From Sinomicrobium kalidii (GTDB lineage: Bacteria > Bacteroidota > Bacteroidia > Flavobacteriales > Flavobacteriaceae), in NCBI RefSeq assembly GCF_021183825.1, contig NZ_CP089211.1:4756501-4820500 (forward strand): DNA of 64,000 nucleotides. The letters run 5' to 3'. The notes below the pieces were generated by a model. The model was not told the origin of the DNA. It saw nothing but the letters and a program-made list of their open reading frames with translations, and ran no database searches. The position numbers and the translations under genes were made by a program. Shown here piece by piece: positions 1 through 9,294 of the stretch (position 1 is the stretch's first letter; the number at the start of each line of letters is the position of its first letter).

Positions 1-391
1 GTACATGCTTATATACCTTACGGTTGTACCAGGCCAGGAATTTGCGAAGAAGGGCCTTTTTGAATTTTGAAGGGACCAGTTCGTCCACTTTTGAAAGGAA
101 TACGCGTTCCTGCCTGCGGAAGAGTTCTTTTGTCAGGGTTCCCATGGCCAGTCCCCGTTCCATGGGGTCGCCTTCGACGTAAAGTTCCCAGAGGCCCTGT
201 TTGTTCCTGCGGAGGAAGTTATTGCCCGAGACGAAAGAGGTGTCTGAAATTTCTGTTCGTTCGGGGATCGTCTGATGGTATGAAGTTATATCGGGCCGGT
301 CCCTGAGGGATCCGGAAATACCGCACCCCGCCAGCATAATGAGTATGGCGGAAAGACCTGCTGCCTTTTTTATTGCGTATGCCCTAAGCAT
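1..391 (-). CDS. C45-type acyltransferase-like lipoprotein (partial, cut by the left edge)
   Basis: Only the first 130 residues are in the window. The N-terminus is a hydrophobic signal ending in a lipobox (LAGC), so the protein is probably lipid-anchored in the cell envelope. About 70 residues in, the segment EGDPMERGLAMG matches the start of C45 (acyl-CoA:6-aminopenicillanic acid acyltransferase-like) proteins, which are Ntn hydrolases and a recurring member of flexirubin clusters. The ATG overlaps the stop of the upstream cupin gene by 8 bases, so it belongs to the same operon. A role in acyl transfer or hydrolysis on the finished pigment is inference. The catalytic Cys lies outside the window and cannot be checked. 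Confidence 0.6.
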   Translation of the reverse strand, partial: MLRAYAIKKAAGLSAILIMLAGCGISGSLRDRPDITSYHQTIPERTEISDTSFVSGNNFLRRNKQGLWELYVEGDPMERGLAMGTLTKELFRRQERVFLSKVDELVPSKFKKALLRKFLAWYNRKVYKHV

Positions 392-1271
392 TAATCCCCT
401 GTAATTTGACCAGTTTTTTGTTTGTTTTCTTTACGGCGAGTGTTTCCTTGTAATCCAGCCATTTCTGCCCGAAAAACCGGCGCATATTATTGTCAAAGTG
501 CCGCATGATGAACACGTTGTAGAGCATTGTCGCAAATTTTCCCGGTTTGCGGGGCAACGCTCTCAGGGTCATGGAAAAGCCGCCGTTGAGATATTTGATA
601 TAATGCCAGTACCCGCCGGGCATGAACAAGGCGTCCCCGTGTTTCATTTCGGCCCGGATACCTCGGGCATACCGAAGGGCGGGGTATTTGTCAAAATCCG
701 GTTTGTCCATGTCTATTTTATCGAGATTGTGAATGGAAAAGGGCACGCGATACAGGTATTTTGTCTGTTCCGGGGAAAAGAGGGTCACGCTTTTATCGCC
801 GTGAAAGTGAAAGTGCATGCTGTCCGGAAGATCGATATCGTAATGCATGAAAACCTTTGAATTGCCACCTCCGAAGAACAGGGCCGGCAACCGTTTAAAG
901 AATTTCAGCCCGATATCGGGATATTCGAAATCCTTGAGGAGTTCCGGCATGTGATCCAGGATATTGTAAAAGAAGATACGCAGGTCGGTAGGTTCGGTTT
1001 TCAGTATTTCGATATAGCGGGAGAGTTCCATTTCCTTCACCGGGGCATAAACGCTTTGTTTTCCTTTTGCAGGCTTATTGTTGTAAAGGGGCACTACCTG
1101 GTCTCCGGCCCGTTGCTGAATATAGTCGAGGGTCCATTTTTTACGGGCGCTCCAGTTTTCGGTTAGGCCTTCAATGAGTACGGGGCGGCGTGGTTTATAG
1201 TAGTTTTCTATAAATTCCTTTTTGGTAATGTTCTTTACTCGTGGTACGGGTATGGTTTTGAACTGTCCCAT
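384..1271 (-). CDS. Cupin-like (JmjC/FIH-type) domain protein
   Basis: This 295-residue protein resembles cupin_8/JmjC Fe(II)- and 2-oxoglutarate-dependent oxygenases of the FIH type. The likely iron ligands are visible: an HYD motif near residue 143 (H-x-D type) followed by a basic FHGDKSV stretch, and a late His in PGGYWHYI near residue 223. Cupin-like proteins of this size occur in flexirubin clusters. It lies 13 bases after the phytoene-desaturase-like gene and overlaps the next gene by 8 bases. It may hydroxylate or otherwise tailor the polyene or resorcinol part, but the substrate is unknown. Confidence 0.7.
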   Translation of the reverse strand: MGQFKTIPVPRVKNITKKEFIENYYKPRRPVLIEGLTENWSARKKWTLDYIQQRAGDQVVPLYNNKPAKGKQSVYAPVKEMELSRYIEILKTEPTDLRIFFYNILDHMPELLKDFEYPDIGLKFFKRLPALFFGGGNSKVFMHYDIDLPDSMHFHFHGDKSVTLFSPEQTKYLYRVPFSIHNLDKIDMDKPDFDKYPALRYARGIRAEMKHGDALFMPGGYWHYIKYLNGGFSMTLRALPRKPGKFATMLYNVFIMRHFDNNMRRFFGQKWLDYKETLAVKKTNKKLVKLQGINA

Positions 1272-1284
1272 GTTGCCGGATTTT

Positions 1285-2823
1285 TTATGAAACTTCCTCT
1301 TGTTTACTGGTTTCGATTATTTGGTTGAGCAGGTAGTCCTTGCCCAGTATTTCCGAACAGGTAATGACCGCTCCTATGGTAACTCCAAGGATACCGTGCA
1401 TGTTGATGCTCTGCCCGGTGAAAAACAGGTTTTTTATCTTGGTCCGGGGGGAGACAAAAGACCGCATATGATTGTTGACATCCTTAACATAACCGTACAT
1501 CGAGCCCTGGTGACAGCCTATATAATCCCTGTATGATAGGGGAGTGGAGGCATAAACGGCATGAATACATTCACGCAGGCCCGGGAATTTTTTCTCCAGT
1601 TCCCGTAAAAAGCATTCGGTTTTCCGGGCCTTGAACTCTTCATAGGTTTGCCCGCGGTCGTTTTTGCTCGCTACGGTATTGAAAGTATTTTCCCAGTGTT
1701 TTACTTCCTCATAGCGCATATAGGTCATAGCCGTAAGGCTGTCTCCCCAGGTACGGGTATCTTTTTTAACGCCCATGGATACCATATATCCTTCGGGCCA
1801 GCTTTCTTCGGTGTAATTCTGTGCATCCCATACTTTTGTATGATCCCTGAAGTGGTAATAATTCCGGTTCAGATATTTAAAAGTGCCGGGGTTCAGGACA
1901 ATGTAAAGGCTGAAGGCCGAAACGGTGTTTTCTATGTTTTTTATCCGCGATACATAAGATTTCCGGAATTTGTCTTCCCCGATAAGGTCTATGGTGAGTT
2001 TGGGTTCTATGTTGGAGATAAATGTGTTCCCTTTTATCTGCTTTCCGTTTTTGGTACGAACGCCGGTAATCCTGTTTTCCCCGACATCGAACCCGGTGAC
2101 CTCGTGATATTTATAAGTTTCCCCGCCATACTGCTTTAATTTCCGGATCAGGATTCTGGAGATCTGGCTCCCCCCGTTTACACAGCGATATGCACTTTCA
2201 ATATAGGAGTTTACCGAAAGGGCATGTACATAAAAAGGGGTGCGCTCCGCATCCCCGGCATAAAGAAAATTTGTTCCGGCCAGTACTGCCCGCAGTTTTT
2301 TGTTTTTGGTAAGGGAATCGATATATGTTTTTGCCCCGGTCCGGAATACCTCGGTATTGTCGTAATAAGGTTTTCCGTGTTTGAGTTCGTAAAGGGGAAA
2401 CTGGGCACAGGTTTCCCGCAACCTGCTGCAATAAGCTTTTATTGCGGTTTGTTCTTTGGGGAATTGTGCCGACAGGGTATCGATAAAATTTTCATAACCC
2501 TGGGCATAATGGTATTCCTTGTCGTCATTATCAAAAGTAATGACATCAAAACCGTTTTCGTCAAGCTTTTTCAAGCTGAGCTCGTCCGTAATACCGAGAT
2601 ACCGGAAATAACGGTGCAGATTTTGTCCTTCGGAAAGGCCGCCGATATAATGGACTCCGGTATCGAAAATGGTCTTGTCCCTTGTAAAGGTTTGCAGGTT
2701 GCCCCCGTACTGGTTGTTTTTTTCAAGGACACATACGCTGTAACCTTCCCGTGCCAGTATGTTTGCCGAGACCAGTCCGCCGAGGCCGCTTCCTATGATA
2801 ACAATATCGTAATGTTGCTTCAT
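1285..2823 (-). CDS. Phytoene desaturase / retinol saturase-like FAD oxidoreductase
   Basis: This 512-residue flavoprotein starts with a Rossmann FAD-binding motif (IIGSGLGGLVSA, residues 9 to 20) followed by an acidic residue at the end of beta 2 (LEK), as in the CrtI/retinol saturase family. The C-terminal FTGQSINMHGILG segment is the second FAD-contact motif of that family. Enzymes of this type reduce, desaturate or isomerise polyene chains, which fits the aryl polyene of flexirubin. It is co-directional with the neighbouring pigment genes and has the usual family length. The exact reaction is not known. Confidence 0.8.
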   Translation of the reverse strand: MKQHYDIVIIGSGLGGLVSANILAREGYSVCVLEKNNQYGGNLQTFTRDKTIFDTGVHYIGGLSEGQNLHRYFRYLGITDELSLKKLDENGFDVITFDNDDKEYHYAQGYENFIDTLSAQFPKEQTAIKAYCSRLRETCAQFPLYELKHGKPYYDNTEVFRTGAKTYIDSLTKNKKLRAVLAGTNFLYAGDAERTPFYVHALSVNSYIESAYRCVNGGSQISRILIRKLKQYGGETYKYHEVTGFDVGENRITGVRTKNGKQIKGNTFISNIEPKLTIDLIGEDKFRKSYVSRIKNIENTVSAFSLYIVLNPGTFKYLNRNYYHFRDHTKVWDAQNYTEESWPEGYMVSMGVKKDTRTWGDSLTAMTYMRYEEVKHWENTFNTVASKNDRGQTYEEFKARKTECFLRELEKKFPGLRECIHAVYASTPLSYRDYIGCHQGSMYGYVKDVNNHMRSFVSPRTKIKNLFFTGQSINMHGILGVTIGAVITCSEILGKDYLLNQIIETSKQEEVS

Positions 2824-2906
2824 ATAATAAATCTATCCGTGGTTTTGAATTATGACTTCAGTAAAAAATACTGCGATTTCTGTTATCGCCATACTGTGTC
2901 ATGGGG

Positions 2907-5900
2907 TTACCGTTCTTTTTCACAGATCAACAGGTTGTCGTTTTCAAAAATGAGAACAAAACCCCGGGGGGGCAGATCCGGTTTTGATCTTTCTTTTCGC
3001 TTTTGTAAAATTAATCTATTCATCCCGTTTTCCACAAGGGTTTCCCAATTTACTTCCCCGATACGGTCTTCACAAATAATGAGAGTATGAAAATTACCGG
3101 CCAATGCTTCTTCCGCAGTATCGGGGAAAAACATTTTTGAACGGTTTGCGGTATAGCTGTTGCGCAATATGGCCCTCGTTTTTTTATTTTCGATGTGACT
3201 GGTCAGTTTTCTTTCCGCGTTATACAGTATGAGCAGGAGATCGAGTTGTCCGCAGTCCTTTCCGAGGTGGATAATGGTATCCCTGTTTCCCGTGCTTTTC
3301 AGGATTTTGGTATATTGGTCCGCATTGGTCTTCAGGGCCGCTTTCACATTTTTGTATATCCGGCGGTCCTTGTATTTGTAATTTTCCAGTACGAGAGGAT
3401 GAAAGTAGGTGTCATGCTCGATCTCATCACGTAGCTTCTGAAATTCATTCCTGAAGTACCGGCTGATGTTCTTCGTTCTCCGGGTATAATTATTTCCCCA
3501 GTACAGATCGTCCGGAGATATCCTGTCCAGTATCTTTATCGTGATGCTACCGTCCCTTATGATGTGGTCGCCTTTGGGAAGGACTTCCGAATTGCCGTGA
3601 ATGAGTACGGGGATAATATCAAGACCGAGTTTTTCGGAAAGATAGAATGCCCCCTTGTGAAAACGTCTTATTTTGTTGGTACGGGATCTTGTTCCTTCGG
3701 GAAATACTATGGGAAAGTACCCCTGTTCCACTTTCTTTTGCAAATGACCGATCCCTTTTTCGATTCCTCCTGAAACGGGATAGAAACCTGCAAGTTGTGC
3801 TATTTTACCGAATACGGGGGAACGATAAACCCAATCGTTGACAAGGAATATCATATTGGGGTGCAGCATGCCCAGTGCAAGTATATCCAGGAAAGAAGTG
3901 TGATTGGCTATGACCAGTGCCGGTTTTTTAAAATTTTCCCCACTTTGATTGATTACCTTCTTTTCCACAAACGGGTTGGTGTATAATACCGATTTCATAA
4001 ACCGGGAGATCCCGATGTGGAACCAGCGCATTTTTGTTTTTTTCGATACGGGAATGATCTTCATTAGAGTAGAACTCAGCAGGGAAAGCAAAATTCCCCC
4101 GGTACCGAAATACAGGAAGGAAAGGGAAGAATGCAGAAGCAGCCGGAGTGTTACCGGTCTTTTGTTACGCGTACCGATAAAAATGCGGAAAAGCAGGGGC
4201 TGGATGGTAAAAGTAACAAACACGGCACAGAGTATGCCGATTACCGAAACCAGCGCAATGGAATGCAGCGCCGGATGTCTGGCAAATATCAGTGCCCCGA
4301 TGCCCAGCATCGTGGTAATCACCGACAGTACTACGGAGGTTTTGTAGGTAACGACCGTTTTTTCTCCCGTGCTGTATTCCAGTAACAATCCGTTGGTCAT
4401 GAATATGCTGTAATCAATGCCCAGTCCGAAAATAAAAGTGGAAATGATGATATTGAAAATATTAAACTCCATATGAACCATTCCCATAATGCCAATGGTC
4501 AGTATCCACGTAAGGCATATGGGAATGCAGGTGACCAGGGTAAGGGAAAAGTTCCTGAAAAAAAGGAAAATAAGTATCAGAATTACGAGAAATGAATACC
4601 CGATAAGGCGGTTAAAATCATTTTTCAGGTTCCCCAGAAAAGTTTCGTTGATCTGCTGACGGTCTATGACCATTGTGCCGGGATAATCCCGGAAGGTATG
4701 AAAGACTTCCCGCATCTCTTCTTTTTCCGCCTTTACTACCGTAGCGGCAGTGACCAGATCGTTCTTTCCGGAAATAAAATCCTCTGTCGGAAAAAAATCA
4801 AGTTCGGCGTAGTCTTCACTTTGTAAACGGGTGAAATCCTTGTCCAACAGTTCAAAGAAAGCGTTGAAACTGTCCGGTTTAAAACCCAGTTCATTTCCGC
4901 TTTCCACCAGGTAATTCCTGGTTTGCTCTGCTGTTCTTTCATCCCAGAAAGATTCCCATAGGGCTATTTTTTGCTCCTGGACCTTTTCTGAAGTGAGAAA
5001 AATACCTGCCGAACTGAAGCTGTGTACCCGTTTTTCTGCCTTGAGTTGTTTTAACTTCCGGTAAATGCGGTCATTGGTTTCCAGCACTTCCTGCCCGGTC
5101 TTGCCATAAGCAATGATATAAACAGACTTTGATGCGATATCGGTAAAGCTTTCCAGTTGCTGTTGGGCCTTCTTTACGGATGCAGGTTCGTAATTGAGTT
5201 TGGTGATATCATGGTCGAACCGGACTTCCCGATAGGTGAACAGGGATATCAGTAATACTCCCCCCAGGATACCAATGGCCCATTTGTTTTTATGCAGAGG
5301 ATATTTTGCCAGACGGTCAAGAAGGGAATTACGGATATGTCCGGCGGGAACTTTTTTTCCGTAAGTCCCCGGAATAAAAAGCAGGGCAAAACAGGAAGCT
5401 CCCATAACACTTATGGCTACAAAAATACCGAGGTCCTGCAGTGCCTGGGAATGCAACAGTAACAGGCACAAAAAGGCCAGGGCAGTGGTGAGGCTACTCA
5501 TCAGGATGGGTCTCAGGGTCTCTTTGTACAATGTTTTGACATCATTGTTATTCCTGAGGTGAGTCAGGATATGCAGGGAATAATCCAGGGTAATGCCCAG
5601 CAATACCGAGCCTATGCCCAGTGAAATTGCCGATATTCTTTCCCGAAGGATATAAAGGAAGGCCAGGGCGAGCAATCCGCCGAAAATTGTCGGGATAAAA
5701 AGTATTACGGGGGTAATTAGCTTTTTGTAAAACCCGATCAGAATAAGAAGCAACACCAATGTCACCACACTGATTGTAACACGAATATCCTGTTTTACCT
5801 GTTGTGCGTTGGCCACCGCCACTAAGGGAGCTCCGAAGTATTCACTTTTGACCTTGTTGCGAAAGGAACGGTTCAACGTGTCCTTTATGCGGTGAAGATT

Positions 5901-6590
5901 CCTGACAAGTGCTTCGTTTTTGGCGGTCTCACCGGTTTCAAAAGCCGGGGAGATAAAGAGGAGGATATGCTTTTTGTCCCTGCTGAACAGAAAGCCGTCC
6001 TGAATGACAAAATCATCACCTGCGTGGAGTTGCCGTAACTTTTCGAGGGCAATGAAAGACAATCCCAGCGGGTCTTTCAGTATATGTTTTTTGGCCACGA
6101 TCCCGGTGGGGGCTATCAGTGTTCTGTAATTTTTCCGGGTAATGGCGGCAATACTGTCTTTATGTATCCGGTCTTTCAGAACGGCATAGTCCTCACGATC
6201 GAGAAAAAGGGGCAGGTTACGGTAGAGGAAATCAAGGGTACGGAGAACATCCTCATCCGCAACGCTGCCCTGTATGTGTTTGATGTACTTCCCGGAATCC
6301 TGGCGGACACTGTCCAGGAACTGCGCGGCATAACGGGTGAGGTCTTCCGTGCTGCCTTCGGGCTGTACACTGATATCGACAATGATCTTGTCCGCAAAAT
6401 TTGTGGCTTTCAGTACCTTTTGGACATTTGCCGTCTTTTCGTTTTCGGGGATCAGTCCGGTGATATCCTCTTCGAAGCGTATTTGAGATGCCGTAAAGCC
6501 CAATAAGGTGAAGAGTACGGCCAAAAGTATATAAAACCCCGGCCTTTTCCGAACGAGCTTATGGTATATATTGCAGAAAAGCCTATCCAT
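2907..6590 (-). CDS. MMPL/RND transporter fused to a PlsC-type acyltransferase
   Basis: This 1227-residue fusion has two RND-type repeats of membrane helices and large extracytoplasmic loops (helix clusters near residues 18 to 36, 270 to 410 and 660 to 805). They are followed by a lysophospholipid acyltransferase domain with the NHTSFLD motif (896 to 902, the HX4D catalytic pair) and FPEGTRSR (963 to 970). The last 160 residues form a further domain that I cannot name. MMPL proteins export lipids, so the fusion suggests that acylation and export of a lipid-like product are coupled, here probably the pigment. It overlaps the upstream glycosyltransferase gene by 8 bases. Confidence 0.85.
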   Translation of the reverse strand: MDRLFCNIYHKLVRKRPGFYILLAVLFTLLGFTASQIRFEEDITGLIPENEKTANVQKVLKATNFADKIIVDISVQPEGSTEDLTRYAAQFLDSVRQDSGKYIKHIQGSVADEDVLRTLDFLYRNLPLFLDREDYAVLKDRIHKDSIAAITRKNYRTLIAPTGIVAKKHILKDPLGLSFIALEKLRQLHAGDDFVIQDGFLFSRDKKHILLFISPAFETGETAKNEALVRNLHRIKDTLNRSFRNKVKSEYFGAPLVAVANAQQVKQDIRVTISVVTLVLLLILIGFYKKLITPVILFIPTIFGGLLALAFLYILRERISAISLGIGSVLLGITLDYSLHILTHLRNNNDVKTLYKETLRPILMSSLTTALAFLCLLLLHSQALQDLGIFVAISVMGASCFALLFIPGTYGKKVPAGHIRNSLLDRLAKYPLHKNKWAIGILGGVLLISLFTYREVRFDHDITKLNYEPASVKKAQQQLESFTDIASKSVYIIAYGKTGQEVLETNDRIYRKLKQLKAEKRVHSFSSAGIFLTSEKVQEQKIALWESFWDERTAEQTRNYLVESGNELGFKPDSFNAFFELLDKDFTRLQSEDYAELDFFPTEDFISGKNDLVTAATVVKAEKEEMREVFHTFRDYPGTMVIDRQQINETFLGNLKNDFNRLIGYSFLVILILIFLFFRNFSLTLVTCIPICLTWILTIGIMGMVHMEFNIFNIIISTFIFGLGIDYSIFMTNGLLLEYSTGEKTVVTYKTSVVLSVITTMLGIGALIFARHPALHSIALVSVIGILCAVFVTFTIQPLLFRIFIGTRNKRPVTLRLLLHSSLSFLYFGTGGILLSLLSSTLMKIIPVSKKTKMRWFHIGISRFMKSVLYTNPFVEKKVINQSGENFKKPALVIANHTSFLDILALGMLHPNMIFLVNDWVYRSPVFGKIAQLAGFYPVSGGIEKGIGHLQKKVEQGYFPIVFPEGTRSRTNKIRRFHKGAFYLSEKLGLDIIPVLIHGNSEVLPKGDHIIRDGSITIKILDRISPDDLYWGNNYTRRTKNISRYFRNEFQKLRDEIEHDTYFHPLVLENYKYKDRRIYKNVKAALKTNADQYTKILKSTGNRDTIIHLGKDCGQLDLLLILYNAERKLTSHIENKKTRAILRNSYTANRSKMFFPDTAEEALAGNFHTLIICEDRIGEVNWETLVENGMNRLILQKRKERSKPDLPPRGFVLIFENDNLLICEKER

Positions 6591-7776
6591 TGTGCAGCGT
6601 CATTTTTTTATCGAAATACGATAGAAAAACATAGGCCAGCATTCCGAAAAGGGAAGCTGCGACGACCCCCAGTGAAAAACTGCCGATAACATAGGCCTTT
6701 ATGTGGTTCAGAATGTCGGTATTACCGTGTATTTCACTGATCGAAAAGCTGTGTTTTTCCCCCAGTATAAAGTTCCCGGTCTCAAGGCTGGCATAGATCA
6801 CGAACGGAATAAAGGGAGGGATGCTTATGTTGGAAGCCGTGAAGGCAATGACCTTGTTCAGTTTAAGCGCAAGGGCCATAAAAATAACAATAGGCGTGTG
6901 GAGGCCCCAGAACGGGGAAAGCCCCACAAAAACCCCGAGGGCTATGGACAGTGCCTTTTTCCTGGGAGAATCGTAACTGCCCAGGATGTCTTCCATGATA
7001 AAGTGTTTAAAGCCCTTTTTTTTTATGTTCCGGAAAAATTCCCGGGGGCGGATATAAAAAAATGTAAGAAAGACCAGCCAGGTGTTCAGCAGGCTTATCC
7101 GGAAAAAATCTTTTACCGGCCGGAAATGGGAGACCCTTTCGGTTTTGTCATAATATACGCGTACAGGAACATTTTTTACCCGGATACCTTTCCAGGCTGC
7201 CTTTACGATGACTTCTATTTCAAATTCAAACCTGTTGGTGAAGAAACTCAGCTTTTCCAGTTCCCGTAGCGGGTAAAGCCTGTAACCCGATTGTGTGTCG
7301 CTGAGGCGGATACCGGTTTCCACCCAATACCAGAAATTGGAAAACCGGTTGCCGAAACTGCTTTTTCCGGGAACACTTTCCTGGTCCATGTCCCTGGCAC
7401 CGATCAGGAGAACCCCGGGGTCCGGTTCTTTTTTCAGTACGTTGATAAATACGGGAATGTCTTCCGGGAAATGTTGTCCGTCAGAATCTATGGTTATGGC
7501 AAAATCAAATCCTTCTTTTACCGCAAGATCAAAACCGGTACGCAGTGCAAGGCCTTTTCCCCTGTTTTCGGGAAGGTGTATCTGCCGGAGTTCCGGGTAA
7601 GCAGACAGAATTTCTGCCGTGGTGTCCGTCGAACCGTCATTGATTACAATAACATCCCCGGTATGTGCCAGTACACCGTCTATAACACGCTTCAGTGTGC
7701 GTTCATTGTTATAGGTGGGGATAAGTACACAAACCTTGTATCCGGGCATATGTTGTCTGCTGTGTTGGTTATTCAC
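6583..7776 (-). CDS. Glycosyltransferase family 2 with C-terminal DUF2062 domain
   Basis: Residues 12 to about 240 are a GT-A glycosyltransferase of the dolichol-phosphate mannosyltransferase type, with VLIPTYNNE at the start and the metal-binding DSDGQ motif near residue 98. Residues from about 270 to the end hold the membrane segments of DUF2062 (ALGVFVGLSPFWGLHTP). Fused GT2-DUF2062 proteins occur in flexirubin clusters. The enzyme probably works at the inner membrane face, moving a sugar to a lipid carrier or to the pigment. The acceptor is unknown. The end overlaps the next gene by 8 bases. Confidence 0.8.
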   Translation of the reverse strand: MNNQHSRQHMPGYKVCVLIPTYNNERTLKRVIDGVLAHTGDVIVINDGSTDTTAEILSAYPELRQIHLPENRGKGLALRTGFDLAVKEGFDFAITIDSDGQHFPEDIPVFINVLKKEPDPGVLLIGARDMDQESVPGKSSFGNRFSNFWYWVETGIRLSDTQSGYRLYPLRELEKLSFFTNRFEFEIEVIVKAAWKGIRVKNVPVRVYYDKTERVSHFRPVKDFFRISLLNTWLVFLTFFYIRPREFFRNIKKKGFKHFIMEDILGSYDSPRKKALSIALGVFVGLSPFWGLHTPIVIFMALALKLNKVIAFTASNISIPPFIPFVIYASLETGNFILGEKHSFSISEIHGNTDILNHIKAYVIGSFSLGVVAASLFGMLAYVFLSYFDKKMTLHNG

Positions 7777-7786
7777 TCCTGTACTG

Positions 7787-8284
7787 TTACTGCCCCGAAA
7801 TTACTGTTTTTTCTTCAGCTGAAAAGAGGGAAGACTGTGAAATATAGTTTTTCAGATGATTTTTGAGGTCTTCCGAATCTATATTCTCAAAATGTGTGAG
7901 AATGAAGTTTTTGTCTTCTTCAATATTGTCTTTGTATTTTAGAATTTTCGGGCTGTTTTCCTGGATACCGAGACGAACAAAACGGGGTTCGAGGGCTTCC
8001 GGGGCCGTTTCAATGGCATGTTCGATATAGGATACGCCTTCCAGAAAACCTTCCCTCTTTTTCTTTACGGTTTTGGCATACCTTGCTTTAAGGGCAATGG
8101 CGGCTCCCTTGTAAGCTACCAGTGCAGGATCACTTTTTTTGGTAACATCGGCAAGTAAGGTGTAAAAATCTTCAATCCTGTTTTTGTCGTGAGCTGCTTC
8201 TTTATAAGTGGCACGAATCTCTTTCAGGTCTGTATGAACCGGATGAAACAGGAAAGCTGCCATAAAAAACATGAACAATTTCAT
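7787..8284 (-). CDS. Secreted TPR-like protein of the pigment cluster
   Basis: This 165-residue protein has an N-terminal hydrophobic signal (MKLFMFFMAAFLFHP) and then an alpha-helical body with a spacing like tetratricopeptide repeats (helices around YKGAAIALKARYAK and ISYIEHAIE-like segments). No catalytic motif is visible. Its place between the glycosyltransferase and the dehydratase suggests an envelope-side helper of pigment assembly or transport. That role is inferred from context only. Confidence 0.55.
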   Translation of the reverse strand: MKLFMFFMAAFLFHPVHTDLKEIRATYKEAAHDKNRIEDFYTLLADVTKKSDPALVAYKGAAIALKARYAKTVKKKREGFLEGVSYIEHAIETAPEALEPRFVRLGIQENSPKILKYKDNIEEDKNFILTHFENIDSEDLKNHLKNYISQSSLFSAEEKTVISGQ

Positions 8285-8296
8285 CGGATATAATTT

Positions 8297-8662
8297 TTAT
8301 TTACAGGTAAACGTACTGGTGAGTTTTAAGGCAACGGTGTCTTCGAACCGGGTGGTATTTTTAACCCTATATGTTCCGTCGGCCTCAGAAATATCCAGTT
8401 TGAGTTCCAGGTCGGGATTTTTTTCGGGATTGATAATGGCAATGAACTTTACATTGCTCGACGAGGCCATGAACAGTTTTTTCTTCACCACCTTTTCCGT
8501 GAGTTCCCGGATGATCTGCATCATGCAAACACCGGGAGTTACGGGATTACCCGGAAAATGGCCCTTGAATATCTCGTGGTCCTTGTCAATGGTGATATGT
8601 GCAGTGGCGAGGTTGTCTGTGACCGTAAGGGTATTCAGTACGTAAAAATCTTTCAGCAGCAT
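8297..8662 (-). CDS. FabZ/ApeI-like hotdog 3-hydroxyacyl-ACP dehydratase
   Basis: This 121-residue hotdog protein carries the FabZ signature GHFPGNPVTPG with the catalytic His. The position that holds the catalytic Glu in FabZ is a Gln here (CMMQII). It may therefore be an ApeI-like thioester dehydratase with changed chemistry. I chose the ATG at 8662 (MLLKDFYVL). A longer reading from 8692 would overlap the upstream barrel gene by 26 bases and add an unconserved tail. It probably dehydrates the growing ACP-bound polyene. Confidence 0.75.
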   Translation of the reverse strand: MLLKDFYVLNTLTVTDNLATAHITIDKDHEIFKGHFPGNPVTPGVCMMQIIRELTEKVVKKKLFMASSSNVKFIAIINPEKNPDLELKLDISEADGTYRVKNTTRFEDTVALKLTSTFTCK

Positions 8663-8666
8663 ACTA

Positions 8667-9293
8667 TTAAAAATTGAACTTGTAAAAAACACCTACCTGG
8701 AGTACGGAATTTAACCTGCTGTCGCTGGTGTAGTAATCCAGGTCGTAATCATCCACATAATCGGCATAGCCGTCCCTGATATCTATAACACCCTGTTTGT
8801 AACGTATTTCCAGGCCCAGTCCCGTGGGGAATTCATAGCCTATACCTGCAAAAAAGGAAAGGTCGGCAGGGGTAATGTCGTATTCATCACTGCTGGACAG
8901 GAGAATATCCAGGCTGGGACCAATTATGAAATGAAAACCCGCCCCCGGAACAACAAAAAACTTGTTGGCGACACCAAGGGTAAAATAATGCAGGTTCATA
9001 TCGTCTTCACCTGCATAGAGATATTCATCTTCATAGGGATCGTAATAATTATAATCGTCCCATGAACCCCCCTGGTTGGAATAGGAGGTCTCTACCTGCA
9101 TTTCGTAAAAACGTGCAAAGTGAATGTTGACGAACATGCCTCCGTCAAACCCGATCTTGCGTGAAGAACTTTCCGTATTTGTAATCGTCGACGCATTGAA
9201 CCCGGCTTTGATCCCAGGTCTTACTTTTACCTGGGCGAAGAGGGAAGTACCCGTAACGAAGATCAATAATGCAGTAAGTAAATGCTTTTTCAT
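8667..9293 (-). CDS. Outer membrane beta-barrel protein (porin family)
   Basis: This 208-residue protein has a clear type I signal peptide ending in LFAQ and then alternating amphipathic strands with acidic, Tyr-rich loops (about residues 75 to 95 and 170 to 190). It ends in a strand finishing with Phe (VGVFYKFNF), the classic outer membrane insertion signal. The length fits an eight-strand OMP_b-brl barrel. In the pigment operon it may hold or pass the lipophilic pigment in the outer membrane. No substrate can be read from the sequence. Confidence 0.75.
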   Translation of the reverse strand: MKKHLLTALLIFVTGTSLFAQVKVRPGIKAGFNASTITNTESSSRKIGFDGGMFVNIHFARFYEMQVETSYSNQGGSWDDYNYYDPYEDEYLYAGEDDMNLHYFTLGVANKFFVVPGAGFHFIIGPSLDILLSSSDEYDITPADLSFFAGIGYEFPTGLGLEIRYKQGVIDIRDGYADYVDDYDLDYYTSDSRLNSVLQVGVFYKFNF

Positions 9294-9294
9294 A

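Noticed and set aside
2224..3090. A 288-codon open frame on the plus strand
   Set aside because: It lies antisense to the phytoene-desaturase-like gene and the MMPL gene, whose products have clear family motifs. Its translation has none and is rich in Phe, Ile and Val as is usual for shadow frames.
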